A stretch of 64,000 nt of DNA from Cristatella mucedo. Lineage: Eukaryota > Bryozoa > Phylactolaemata > Cristatellidae. Position numbers and translations under genes: made by a program. The notes under the pieces were generated by a model. The model was not told the origin of the DNA. It was given only the letters and a program-made list of their open reading frames with translations, and ran no database searches. Position 1 is the first letter of the stretch. Every line of letters begins with the position of its first letter. Location of the stretch: assembly GCA_009760855.2 (NCBI GenBank), contig WPIO01000001.1:23480001-23544000 (forward strand), written 5' to 3'. Shown here piece after piece: positions 50,640-63,072 of the stretch.

Positions 50640-51611
50640 GCGCTCCGCCCGCCGGTACGCCGCTACGGTGAGCGTGGCCGCCGCCTCCCGCGACTCGCGG
50701 CGGCGATGGCGGCGGCGGCGGCGCTCGCCGGAGGCGCCGACTTGGACTTGGAGGGGGCGTGGGCGCGCGCGGCGGCGGAGGAGGCCGGCAAGCGGGCGGT
50801 GCGAGCGCGGGCAGGGAAGGGAGGGTTACGCTCACGAAGTGCGCGACCCCGGGCGGGCCTCGAGCCAGACGAGCTGGCACCAGACGGCGAAGTGATTTTA
50901 ATGGGTAGGCACCGCGGCCGCATTGCTGCACATCCTGGGAATGGCATGGGCGCTGCGTCCTCGGCAGCTGCAGCTCCAGCCGGGCTCGCTCCAGTGGCAG
51001 CTGCGGCGGGGCGGGGCAGGGTGGGCGGGGGGAGTAAGGAAGCGGCCCGACGCCCCCACCCACCCCCCCTGCGTTCGGAGCGAGATGGGCCGAAGCGCCC
51101 GCGGCAGCCGGGGCAGCGGAGCCGAGCGCGTCGGCCGCGCCGCCCGCGCACGCACTACCCCCTAGGACTGAGCGCAGGGCGGCGAGCAGCGGCTTTGCGA
51201 GGTTGCGCACTGCTTTGCGAGGTTTCGCACTGCCGCAGGTTGGCGCCGCCGCTAGCACGGCTTTGGGAGCGCCTCAGCTTCGACGCCTGAGGGAGGGGCT
51301 GCGGCATTGGGCTACAGGCGGCGGCGGCAGTAGCCGAGAGCCCACCGTCCGACGCGGCTCGAAGCTGCCGCGCTGGCCAAAGGCCGGCGTGGCGCGGTCG
51401 ACGGCTCGCGAAGCCCATCTCGCTCGGCGGACAGAGCGGAGGAATGAGCAGCAGCTAGCGATCCAGCTAGCAGCTGCCTCCGCCGCCGCCGCCGCTGCTG
51501 CTGCAGCCGCCACCACTGCTGGCTGGTGGGGAAGCAGCGTCGCTGAGCGCCGCCGCCGCCGTACCGGCTGCAGCGGATGTAGCCTGAGGCGGCGGCCGGG
51601 TCGGCGGTTAC

Positions 51612-51660
<49 letters not shown>

Positions 51661-52000
51661 ATGCGTCTCGCGCACCGTCGGCTACTAGGCGGTCTGTCCG
51701 CGGAAAGCGGGCCGCGCGGCTCGCCAGATCAATTAGGCACTGCCGTCGCCGCCGCCAGTATTTAGTCGCGGGTGTGAGCGAAGGCAGGGTCCCTCTCCGC
51801 GTATAACGGCGGCCGCGCGGCGGTCCCCGTGTTTAGGCGGCTAGCGGCGGCGGTCCACCGTAGCAGCTGTGGCGAGGCCCACCTGGAGTGCGCATTTTCG
51901 GTCGGGCGGGCGCACCCTGCAGCAGCTGGTTCTCTGGCGTGAAGAGAGGCGGTCGTGAAAAAACGCCAGGCGTGCCGCCGCTACTGCTGACCATTCACCG
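50640..52000. promoter_or_regulatory. CpG island, possible promoter and 5' exon region
   Basis: Very GC- and CpG-rich with two GGC runs and many chance frames on both strands. On the + strand an ATG at 50706 in a GGCGGCG context opens a frame (MAAAAALAGGADLDLEG...) that reaches a possible donor near 50904. No downstream exon is identified. The overlapping - strand frame (50548-51258) runs into the SINE. I therefore call only an island. Confidence 0.4.
51613..51659. repeat. (GGC)n repeat
   Basis: About fifteen GGC units within the CpG island. An imperfect GCC/GCT run lies 130 bp upstream on the same strand. Confidence 0.95.
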
Positions 52001-52167
52001 ACCCTTAGGCGAACCCACGCTGGCGACGCTCTGTGTACGGTGCTGGGGCCCTGACGAGGCAGCGGCCAAGTTCTTTAAAATCGTGTGCATGTCAAAGCTT
52101 CAAAATTATGGCACAGCCCTAATATTTGAATCAAAGTTTAAATGAGTCAAGCCAGGCTTGTTCAACT

Positions 52168-52315
52168 GGTTCGCCTATACAGCGGCTTAAAACCCGTAGA
52201 GGCTACCGCTGCCTTTGCAGTGGGCGAAATGGAATTGCGTGATGTTAGGAGCGAACCCGCAATCCGTCTTCTGAGTCGTGATTTGCGAGCACCTCAGGGC
52301 GAATAAGGGCGGCGG
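52168..52315 (-). mobile_element. SINE family 1, diverged
   Basis: The - strand has a box B remnant (GCGGGTTCGCTCC), a GCAAAGGCAGCGGTAGCC body and an ACAGCGGC-reversed end. Confidence 0.6.
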
Positions 52316-52744
52316 AATGATACAGGCTGGAAGCCAGATATGTCAAAATCCTTGGTTTATACGGTACGACAAAGGTCGTCGCAAGAGATATCAATAAATG
52401 GAGCTTCGGGTGTTGTACTAGTGAGCTAGATGCTACGCCTTTCTGTGGCTATCTAATAGACTTATCCAGGTCAGAGAAACGGACTTGTTAGCAAGGTTTG
52501 GGCGCTCTTGATTTCTACGGTACCCTAAGCGTGTGAGTGAGCTAGAAAACTTTGCTCTTCCGATAGGTGAAGCTGTTGTGCGACTGTCGTCGGTCGCTCG
52601 GAATTTAGGTTTTGTCTATGAAAACTGTCTAAAAATTTTGGAGTTTTTATTAAGAGAAATGCCACCACAGCAAGCTATCATGTCCGATCCATATCAAAGA
52701 TTAGGGAATGCCTACCACGGTGGCTTGCAAAGAATTTAACTAGC

Positions 52745-53768
52745 TCCCTGGTTCTATCTAGGCTGAATTAACGCAATTCCATTTTGAGCGGGCTACCATA
52801 AAAGCTATTAGGCTATTGCAGCCAGTGATGAATATGGCTGCAAGGCTAGTTAAGCAATCTTGAAGGTTCAGTCACGTGCCTTCATTGCTGAAGGAGCTGT
52901 GATGGCTTACGGTTGATCAATGGAAACAGAGTTAAGTTCTTACGCTGACCCTCAAGATCCGCCATGGCTCGGCCCCTGCTTATCTCGCCGAACTGCTGCA
53001 CCGTCTTATGCCTTCTCGTCCCCCCAGGTCCTCCATGAACAATAAATTGGCCGCGCCACTCCTACGCTACGAAACCGTCGGTGACAGAAGCTGTTGCTAT
53101 GCAGGTCCTAGGCGGTCGAACTCACTTCCACAATTCTAACGCAACAATAGATTCTCGTGCTGCTGACTGTGGCACATCCTTTCCAGCCGTCCGACCTACT
53201 TGCGAAGTCATCCACGTCGCAGTAGAGCTCCAGCAAAGGCCGAGCTAGTTTTAAGTTGAATGCGAACGGCGCACATGCGACGGTAAACAAAAACACCGTA
53301 GCGAGCTTCAGTAGACGCTTATTCACTCAGACACTGGAGCAGGCTAGCGTGCGACACCTCCACCCGGCGTCCCTGCCGCAACTGCCTGGCCTCTGCAGGC
53401 CGTTACTTAACACTCGTTTAGCTATCACGCCATATACCGCAATGGCCCATAAACCGGGAGCACCGTAATAAACTCTACTGGGCCATAAACTGGCCGTAGC
53501 GAGAATAACAAGGCCACAAACGACATCTCTCCATAAACTATGAAAACCATAAATCAGCCTCACCGTCCTGAGCTGCTACTGCCATGCTAATCACTACCTC
53601 AACTGCCCACCTGACTCAGGTACGCTTCTCACTTTCTCTCTGTTGCGTGAGATTAAGTCTGTTGGCTACTTCATGCTGTTCGAAACCGCCCAGGCTTTGA
53701 AAATCTACCTGCGTTACACCCACTCAGTTCTAGAAGCTTTGTGGAGTTACAGACGGAGGTACATTGCC
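52745..53768 (+). mobile_element. LINE family B, 3' part (B5), with an insertion
   Basis: Coding remnants include AIRLLQPVMNMAARL and HVPSLLKEL at about 52795-52900, and ETVGDRSCCYAGP near 53075. The 3' UTR starts (ctgctgactgtggcacatcc) and is interrupted near 53195. It resumes near 53565 (cgtcctgagctgctactgcc) and runs to about 53768 (gtggagttacagacggagg). Confidence 0.75.
53195..53564. mobile_element. Unclassified about 370-bp insertion in LINE B5
   Basis: This block is absent from the other LINE B 3' UTRs (40100-40150 and 47180-47230), and ccgtcc occurs at both edges, perhaps as a target duplication. It contains repeated ccataaac motifs (53449, 53483, 53532) but no coding capacity or tRNA-like boxes that I recognise. 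Confidence 0.5.
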
Positions 53769-53941
53769 ACACATTGCAGTAATTGGCTACCGTCAGCATA
53801 GCTTGTTGATCAGTACAACAACTGGGACAAGTTAGCCGTGCAATGAGGTGCCAGCTCTGATAGTGTTTATCTAGTACCGCGTGTACAAACCCCGTGTTTG
53901 TGGCCAGCAACTTTAGTTTGGAAGCCGCTATTGTGCGCTAA

Positions 53942-54079
53942 AATATATAATTCATTTGTATAGCGCCCCAAAGAAAAATCTCTATTCAGGCGCTTGACCT
54001 ATGCCTCGTGGCTCGAGCCCACCACCTCAGCCAGACCTTGGTCGGGGTGAGCACCTTAACCACTGGACCAAAACAGCTT
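53942..54079 (-). mobile_element. SINE family 2
   Basis: The - strand has TTTTGGTCCAGTGGTTAAGG, box B GGGCTCGAGCCAC, GCGCCTGAATAGAGAT and GGGGCGCTATACAAATGAAT, then ATATAT. Confidence 0.88.
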
Positions 54080-55259
<1,180 letters not shown>

Positions 55260-55460
55260 TATGAGCGTATACGATGAGGCTGTTATATTAGCTTCACATG
55301 CTACTTATTTACCTAGCGGTAAACCTCTTCATTACTTTGACCAAGTCGAGTGCACGATCATTTCCGAAGGTCTGCTTACGTACAAGCACAGGTGCGAAAA
55401 TGCCATACAAAACGACGTAATTACGTCTGGGCCCTAGAATCAAAGCCGTAGGAGGGGCAG

Positions 55461-55739
55461 TTGGGATACAATCCACCTAATGGTCTTACTCGAAGCTACG
55501 TGTCGGACCGCTCTAAGATTACCCGGCTCGGCCAAGGTCAAGAAGTAGCCTCTCATGAGAATATCCCCTTCGCGGCGTTGCTAGACGACGTTCGTAACAG
55601 ACAGGCTGCTGGCGAAATGTCGAGGGCGTTATTTCTGCCTTCGGGCGGCGGTAGACAGTTCAAGGCCTCGGCGTTGGAGCCAAGTACTCTCTCTCCGCCG
55701 CAGTTCGCCTTCCTAACAGAGCTTGCTGACACCATTTAG
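55461..55739 (+). CDS. Orphan 92-codon frame, possible element remnant
   Basis: The frame runs from ATG at 55461 to TAG at 55737-55739. Its protein-like composition includes VSDRSKITRLGQGQEVASHE, IPFAALLDDVRNRQAAGEMS and an end LSPPQFAFLTELADTI. No family is recognised. It lies just after the AT/GT repeat, and a second frame (55201-55437) precedes it. It might be a Gag-like fragment of an unclassified retroelement, or an exon. No splice sites were identified. Confidence 0.3.
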   Translation: MGYNPPNGLTRSYVSDRSKITRLGQGQEVASHENIPFAALLDDVRNRQAAGEMSRALFLPSGGGRQFKASALEPSTLSPPQFAFLTELADTI

Positions 55740-57816
55740 GAATCAAGAAATTACCAAAGACATTAAGCTGTCCTTGCTTAGCCTACCTGGTCCAAGCGTC
55801 CCCTAGTCCTATGATACATTTTTGCCGGAGCAGTCCTTACAGCTTCATTTGACTATTCTACCGGATGGCGCTTACAGACTCATTTAACCGTACTCATTCC
55901 AGCAACAACGTGCGTACACGCAGCAGTAACTAAACTCAGGCGTGTACGCGCCTTGTCGGCATTGGCTGCATTGCCATTAAAGTGGCGGCTCACCAGTTCA
56001 GCCAGATTACGGCTGCCGAAATGGCAGTTGCGCTTTGTGACTTATAATGACTAGGAATCGGTTACGTCATAATTATTGGCTAGGCAGCGTACAAGCCCAT
56101 GTCATGTACGTAATATAAGCAGTCGGCTGAGCTCGAAGCGTTTAGGCAGCAATAGGCGGGAGCTTCGCCGAACGAGACGGTTTGCACCCGTCGGCATTTA
56201 AGTAGCGCTAGAGGAGAAGTCGGGTTTCTCGCCGTGACTGCTCCTGTGGATGCCCACCACCCTTCGTCGCCGTTGAATGGACGTCTCTGCGCCATTAAAA
56301 TGGGCTCGCCATCTTCAAGTGTGGGGGAGCTCTTCGTAGCTGCCGCGTTTCGCTATCGTCGACGTACCGGCGATACGAATCGGTGCTGCAACTGCAAGTC
56401 GCTAGCCGTGCTCCTGCAAGTCGCTAGCCGTGCTCCAAGGCTCAGGGCTTCGGCGCCATTGGTTTATTAGCCTCGGCCAGGAGTAGCGCCATTACGAGCG
56501 CCGCGTTTCCGGGCTAAAGTCTAGAAGTGAGACGCCTCCACACCCCATTTGCAATGCCATCCTGGCGGTTCGGCACTGTGCAACCGCGCCGCGACATACA
56601 TGCATGCACCTCTGGGCTTCCGCACAAGACCTTCGCTGTGTCTAGACGCTATAGCAGGACGGCAAAAATGAAGAGAATTTCACTAGGGATTTCGTTGGTC
56701 GAGCAGAAGAGTCCTGCGGCCCTAAGATAGCCAATTTCCAGAGGAGCTGGGAAATTTTCTGACCCATTTCACAATCGCCGGGAGATGTATTTGCCACCTC
56801 CCACCGAAGCGTGCTACAAAGGTCTGTTATGCCGCGTCGCACCTCGAGGAAGCGAACGCCAGTATTTTAAAAGTGGCGCTTTGAAACTTCTCGCAGAAAA
56901 CGTTGCTAGCCTAGGAACGAAGGCACGCGCGGCAACCCGCGGGCGGAGCACTCGATCGCGAACGCCCGATCCGACGCGGACGTCCTAGATTTCGCTACTG
57001 CCGCTGCCGACGGAGCTTTTTCGCGCTTCGTGCCTTTTAAACAATAAGGCGCGCTGGTTTCATGCTTGTGGACTTTCATATTTGTAACTCTGGATGCACG
57101 CGTTTGCGTTCCGACTGTCTGAGAGTCGGATGGATAGCGGCAGATCCTTGACCCTAGCAGACGATCGTGCGCATGCGCAAAGAATGACATCTCAAGTTTG
57201 GCCGCTATATATTGTTGCTGTGCGCTCGGCTACCCTAGCCATATCTCTATGCATTCGATGCCAATTCGGACTGGACGCTTCGTGAGCCAAGTTTCGGTAT
57301 GACCAGTCCAGCCAGGGCCGTCGCCTAGACTAATTCGACTTGCGACTGGCAAGTTGTAGAGACAAAGCTCAGACGAGAGCGTGAGAGTTGCATTTCCCAC
57401 ACTGTACCAGGTCGTTTTATCAGATGCAGCACACATCCGACAGTACGCGTCAAACAAAGCCAGTTGAAGCTCGAGAAGTTAGGCAGGAGTCACCAAAGCC
57501 TTCGCATAAAGCTCGCCGCTGCTGGAGTCGGTCGTCGACGGGGGGAGGGAGGGGGCGGAGCGAGAAGGCGGCTAGCCAGTTTAACGAGGCAAAGCCTGCG
57601 ACCGGCAGGCCGGCGCGCGCGACTGTGTGCGTCGCTGCGCTCTATCAGTCACGGCCATGCCCAGCTGCGGCCGCGATTTCGTGAGCGGAGAGCACGCGTT
57701 CGGGTCTGACGTCTGTGCCAATCCTCGCGGGAGTGAGCACTTCGTCGTTCATGCGCTAACTTCAGTGGCCTCAGCTACGGCGGCACCTTGAGCGCACGGT
57801 CGGAGTGGGATTTGAG
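55740..57816. other. No supported gene; CpG-rich from about 56.2 kb; 22-bp tandem repeat
   Basis: The unit ctgcaagtcgctagccgtg plus ctc is repeated exactly at 56392-56413 and 56414-56435. Frames are short and overlapping on both strands. The GC-rich character suggests regulatory DNA, but nothing links it to a gene. Confidence 0.4.
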
Positions 57817-57981
57817 TATATATATAAGTATAATTTATCTGTATGGCGACCTGAGAGAATTTGAATCTCTATTATGATGCTTCACATATGCTATGGGCTT
57901 TGAGCCCACGGCATCGGTTTTCAGATAGATTCACCTCGACCTTGATTCGAGGCGAGCACCTTAATCGCTGGGCCGAACCGG
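57817..57981 (-). mobile_element. SINE family 2, diverged
   Basis: The - strand has GGTTCGGCCCAGCGATTAAG, box-B-like GGGCTCAAAGCCC, an AATAGAGATTCAAATTCTC body, and an ATACAGATAAATTATACTTA end with TATATA. Confidence 0.8.
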
Positions 57982-58130
57982 CGCTGCCAAAACTTGGAAT
58001 ATTTCGAGTACTGCAAAACCGCTGCTAAAAACAGATCCCGCATGACGAAGGCGACAGGGCATGTTGATTAGAAAAGCAGGCGTCCTACGTGGCGCCTTGT
58101 ACATTCTATAATCCGGCTATACTGAAATTT

Positions 58131-60660
58131 TAACAATAATAGTAATAATAATAATACACTTGATAAAGTACTTTCGAAGAACTCAATCTCTGTCTAGGTG
58201 CCTTACATTTGTTGCAAAGGAAACACGATCAAATGGCGAGTGGTATCATGTTTGATAAACAGCATGAATAACATGGTTAGGGGTGGCATGTAAAGGGTCA
58301 GCATTCAAGTAATGAAATGCGAGTTCAGCTTTACTTGTAGCGAAATTTTCCAGAACATTACTGATTTAGTTTGGATTTTTTTGAACTTACTTCACATCTC
58401 ATCAAACATCCGGGAGATATATTTGTTCTCTGAAATCATGGACATGTACAGCAAACATTATCCAACCGCAATCAGATATTTTCTGGAACCTGTGCTACAA
58501 GCATAGCTGAACTTGTCTACTTTCAAGTCAACTTCCAAATTTCTACTTTCAAGTCCAAGTCTAGTGCGAGAAATACTTACCGAGTCATGAAATTTACATG
58601 GCACCAAGACACAGTTAAACTGAAGCTGTATAATGAACAATCTTCAAGCATGTACATCGACCAACTTAGGCTTAACAAGTTGGGATGCAAGTCACATGTG
58701 ATGCAGAGATTGGTTAATTTTCAATTTGTAGATATGTTGCTTCTGGAAAGTATGCAGACTTGACTGTGGAGCTGACGTGGTCGTCCAATTAAAGGTCACT
58801 TTGGAACACAACACTTGGATTGTGTGCAGATTCGACAAGAGATGGGCTGGCAGAGCCAATTTTGAGCGGCAGTTTTTCCAAATTCGGAAATGCACTCGGT
58901 TTGCCTATTAATAGAAAGTTGGTTTTTTCGTCATTTAGTTTCAAGAACGTTTGCTGCCATCCATGTGCGGATGCCATCAATACATGCAGCAAGGGAGTTG
59001 AGTGAATTCGACGTGCTGGACGGCTGGTAGGGATCACAGCAAAGGGACAACTGAGTGTCATCTATTAATACATAGAAGTGAAAGCATAGATTTCTTTGGC
59101 GATCAAATCGGCAAGAGGGAGTATAAACTGTGAAACAAAGTGGACCAAGCACAGAGCTGCCCTGAGGTATCCCGTACTTAAGTGGTTCCTCGGATGATCT
59201 TTCTCCGTTCACATCAAAACTCCGGAGTCTCCCATTGAGATAAGACCTGACCCATTACAGTGCAGTGCCAATGATGCCCAGGCGAGATTCAAAACGCTCA
59301 AGGAGGACGTTGTGATCAATAGTATCAAAAGCTGCCGAATGATTAAGCTAGACACACAGAGAGACTTTACCCAAGTCCGCATTCGCGAGAAGGTTGTTAT
59401 GCACCCAAAGCAATGCTGACTCTGTGAAGTGATTAGCTCGAAGGCCAGACTGGGACTTGCTAGGTTTGAGGTCTCAATATAAAAGTCTAGTTAGTCTGCT
59501 AAAATTTATTCCAGTGTCTTTGATAGGAACTGGAGAAGGGAGACTGGAGGAAGCTGTTCAAATTCTTCTCGGTCTAGCCCTTCTTTTTTTATTAGTAGCC
59601 TGACTGCAGCCTTTTTGAAAGGTGCAGGGACCTGACCCGAAGCTAAGGACATATTTGTGATGTTAGCTATGCATGGTGGTAGCAGCGCATATACGCATCG
59701 TAGAAGTAGGAGGGGGAGTATGGTCTCGAGGACTAGCAGTCTTCTTTGACTTGGAGATTAATTTCAGGATAAGGCCACTCGTGGCCTCCTTGAATGTAGA
59801 CGTCGATGTAGTGCACGGAATCGATGGACTTGAGTCCTGTATTGATGTATTTGAGGGACAGGAGTCCAGAAGGAATGCTGCAAACCTAAGGATGGAATCT
59901 CGGAATTCATCTATCCTTCAGACAGAGAAGCTAGAGAAGCAATCAGCTAGGGCACCGCAAGGATCGCTCGGTAAGGAGCTAATCTGGGAGCAGTTAAGGA
60001 AATGGTTTATGGTAGACATCAGCATTTTTGGATTGTGCATCTGTGGCTCAACAATATTTTTGTAGACTGTGCTAGATTTGGCCTTTACTAGGATCGACTG
60101 GTATGATATACGTTAGCCTTTGTACGCCTGACGATGGATGGTCAATCCTGATATTTTATAGGCTTTCTCAAACTTGTCCTTGTAGACCTAGCTAGTTTAT
60201 TGTCTGCGGTAAACCTTAGGCCGTCTGAGCGAGAGCGCACATTACGCTGAGTCAGTGGTGCAAACTCGTTAAGCACGTCAGCGGGTGTCGTGCTGTAGCC
60301 TTCTACCAGTGATGAAAGGTCGGATGGAGGCTTGAGCAGCAACGGTGAAGAAGATACGTTTTCTCTGACAGCATCAATGTCAAAGTTCTTGTGGTTTCGT
60401 AATTCGCAGAGGATCTTGGGTGTGGAGGTGGGCACAAACCGTAGATTGAACGAGATCGGCATATGATCAGACGAGCAGGATTCGGTGATAGTAGGGGATG
60501 ATAGCATATACTCGTGGGAGAATATTTGATCGAGTGTGTGACCCTTGTTATGACTGACGTCATGCACATGAACCGCAAGAGGAAGAGTCAATGCACGAAA
60601 TTCAGCACATACAGCATCAGTTAAGTCTTCATGATGCCTCACAGCAGCGGGATACAATGG
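58131..60660 (-). mobile_element. LINE family A, most complete copy (A12)
   Basis: On the - strand: an endonuclease C-terminal part (60657-60142) with HTLDQIFSHEYMLSS, the SDH-type segment CSSDHMPISFNLRF and a long linker; RT segments through 59700-59220; the GIPQGSSVLGPL block; and an active-site remnant FHFYVLIDDTQL (58931-59212) with an extra residue before DD. The RT C-terminus is missing. About 380 bp of unrelated sequence (58310-58690) lies between the RT part and the 3' UTR and tail (58131-58310). Stops break the frame. CR1/L2-like by organisation. Confidence 0.88.
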
Positions 60661-60920
60661 TATCCGTTTTAGCCTTCATACAAATACTTTTGGAATTCGT
60701 CGTCTGTAAGGTAGTGTATCTTCGTCTGCAACTCCACAAAGCCGCAAGGACTGAGTGGTTGTTATGCAGGGTTTTCTGTAGCGCACTAAGCCTAAGCAGC
60801 TTAGGTACGCGTACGGTAGTCAGAAGACTTTATTTCACGAAACAAAGAGGAAGTGAAAAGCATAGGTGAGTCAGGATGGCAGTCTAGGAAGTGAGTAGCG
60901 TCGAGGTAGCAGCTCAGGAC

Positions 60921-61071
60921 AGCTGGTTTGGTCTAGCGGTTAAGGTGCTCGCCCCGACCAAGGTCTGACTAAGGTCGTGGGCTCGAGCCCCGAGGCATAT
61001 GTGAAGCGCCTGAATAGCGATTAAGTTCTCTTGGGGCGCTATATAAATGAATTATATATATATATATATAT
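60921..61071 (+). mobile_element. SINE family 2, best-preserved copy
   Basis: Head agctggtttggtctagcggt; box B tgggctcgagccccgagg; tail gcgcctgaatagcgattaag then ttggggcgctatataaatga and (AT)n to 61071. Used as the reference for family 2. Confidence 0.93.
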
Positions 61072-61340
61072 TATATTTGTGTCCCAGTCGGCAGAGGGAG
61101 AACCGGACGTCGTATTTACTATATCTCTAGCTTGTTTGCTGTTCTGGCGTGCCCAGTGTCTCAAACATGGGCATATTTTTCAGTCAAATGGTAGCGGTAG
61201 AACCAACTCAGCCGCCTATATCTACTGCCGGTAATGATTTTATCATTTTTCCTCGCCTAGTGCTACTAGGATTCGTAGACTTGGCGAGCAAGATTGCAAT
61301 CAACATGAAGGACATCCTGCTTCCATGGCTTAACATTTAC

Positions 61341-61508
61341 CGCACTGGTTCGGCCCAGTGGTTAAGGAGCTCGCCTTTAACGACCGAGGTCAAGGTGAGT
61401 GCATGTAAGTAATGACTCCGAGGTCGTGGGATCAAGCCCTGTGGCATACGCGACACGTCTGAATAGAGGTTAAGTTCTCTTAGGGTGCTATACAAATGAT
61501 TTAAATAT
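61341..61508 (+). mobile_element. SINE family 2
   Basis: Head actggttcggcccagtggtt, with a 20-bp longer spacer before box B (cgtgggatcaagccctg), then gaatagaggttaagttctct and tagggtgctatacaaatgat. Confidence 0.88.
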
Positions 61509-62420
61509 TGTGCAGCCAAAATGCCCGTGATTCATCCAGACGGCGACAGCGCTCGACGAACAGCAAGAGTTTCACTCTCCAAATTGCTTATTCGTACCGA
61601 TGGCAAATCTGCCATGTTCGTGGCAGACAGTAGATAGAACCTAGGAGCAGTAATTACAATGACTAGTTCACCCGTTTAAACATCTGTTGATTGGCCTTGT
61701 GGCGGACCGCACTGGTAGGACACTCCCTAGAGGAATGGCTGCAGGCAATCTAAATTTAAATATAACGCTTTATTTGAGAATGGCAGAGTAGTGCCTAATT
61801 ACTCGCGTTCACCCAGCTGGTCAAGTCTGAATACAAATGAATGAACACACAGAAATGTAGTCATTTGACTTAATTTCTTCATCATCGATCCTTTATCGCT
61901 TTTGATTACAGCCATAGTCACTTAAGCAGCAGCAGGGAGTAAACAAGGCATAGAAGGCTGGTGCAGCCTACTAAGTCTTCGCACTGCTTACACCAAGGTG
62001 ACCAGGCCCGTCCTCCGAGCCTAGACTCACCGACGCGTATAATCGAGTTTTGGCGAACTCATTTCGGCACTGGGCCCAGCCACAGGCCGGAGCCGAGCTG
62101 CCTGCGCCCGAGTGCTGGGTGCTAAAGGCAGGCAGGCGCCGCTCTTTTGCCGTAAAGAGCTTATAAGGATCGAGTTTCGAGTGCCAGCCAGCGTTACAAT
62201 GTCAAGTAATCGATACCATTCGGACGATTTTGATTTAAACACGTCCTGACTCCTGTGTAAACACGGCGAGTTTTGAGCCAGGTTATCGCAACAAGAGGCC
62301 TTTTTAATTGACAGCGTCCTGAAATTTAGTAATCAAATAAAAGTGGTACTCTTCGGACGCCTAGCCGACCAGCTGACAATGGCACTGTCGGTCGACCTGC
62401 TCTCGCGCTGCTGGACGCCA
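61509..62420. other. 3' flank of the SIX gene, no coding sequence seen
   Basis: Contains GC-rich sequence from about 61980 and homeobox-type motifs such as aatcgata and tgatttaaac near 62208-62240. Any enhancer role is speculative. Confidence 0.35.
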
Positions 62421-62426
62421 TTTATT
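62421..62426 (-). terminator. Polyadenylation signal of the SIX gene
   Basis: AATAAA on the - strand (tttatt on +), about 380 bp past the stop codon. It is the first canonical hexamer downstream of the stop. A second lies at 61769-61774. Confidence 0.55.
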
Positions 62427-62807
62427 CGCCCTGGCTATTGACTAGGCTGCCCTTCTCTGTCCGTAGAAGACCGCCGCGCAGCCCTCTCATCCCGACCGGA
62501 GTGGATGGCAGGCGCCTGCGCAGCGACCACGGGCCTCGTTCTGAGTGCCCCCTCGGCTCGATCGTCAGTCAGCGCCAGTTCGTCTTCGTGTCGGGCAACC
62601 ACTGGTGGGTGCTAGTGGGCGAGCTGCGAGCACTTTAGTGCACTCGCGGCGGCCGGCGAAGCAGTCGTCTCGCGGAAAAGGAGCTCGGCAATGTGCAACG
62701 ACGGATGAGCGGCAGGGCAGAAGCAGCAGTAAATATCGCCGCCGGCGGCGGCGGCCGCCAGAGGCGCGAGAAAAGTCTGCGTCGGCGGCGGGCAGCTGTA
62801 CCGGCGG

Positions 62808-63072
62808 CTACAGCTGGTGATAGTCAGCCAGCATTAGAGTCATCGCCTCGCTCATGTGATCTCCCTGCGGAATGCCGAGCTGCAAACTTTGACCGTTGCT
62901 CGTCATCACACTGACACTTGGCAGCAAAGTGCCAGTCTTTTGGAGCTCGCTAAACAGGGCGTGGTGGTCATTCTGCATGGCTGCATCGAGTGGCTCCGAT
63001 TTTGGTGACAGCAGGTCGTCCTTTCCGTCGTCGCTGCCGCTATCCTGGCTGCCGCCTTGCTGTGCGCCGTCC
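62808..63072 (-). CDS. SIX1/2-class homeobox gene, last coding exon
   Basis: The exon completes an arginine codon split by the upstream intron, then reads DGAQQGGSQDSGSDDGKDDL, SPKSEPLDAAMQNDHHALFS and so on to MSEAMTLMLADYHQL, stop TAG at 62808-62810. It gives 87 residues after the junction. Phase 2 matches the donor at 63947 and an in-frame TGA lies just upstream of the acceptor, so the boundary is well constrained, although the acceptor (TTGAATCTTGAAG) has a weak pyrimidine tract. Acidic and Ser-rich composition suits a C-terminal regulatory region. The tail itself is not one I recognise from other SIX proteins. Confidence 0.8.

Noticed and set aside
50548-51258. 236-codon - strand Pro/Ala/Arg-rich frame
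   Set aside because: It overlaps other long frames on both strands in a CpG island and runs into SINE 2; stop codons are simply rare in such DNA.
60921-60990. Possible tRNA gene from box A and box B-like sequence
   Set aside because: The spacing and missing acceptor stem do not give a tRNA cloverleaf; it is the head of a SINE found in five copies.
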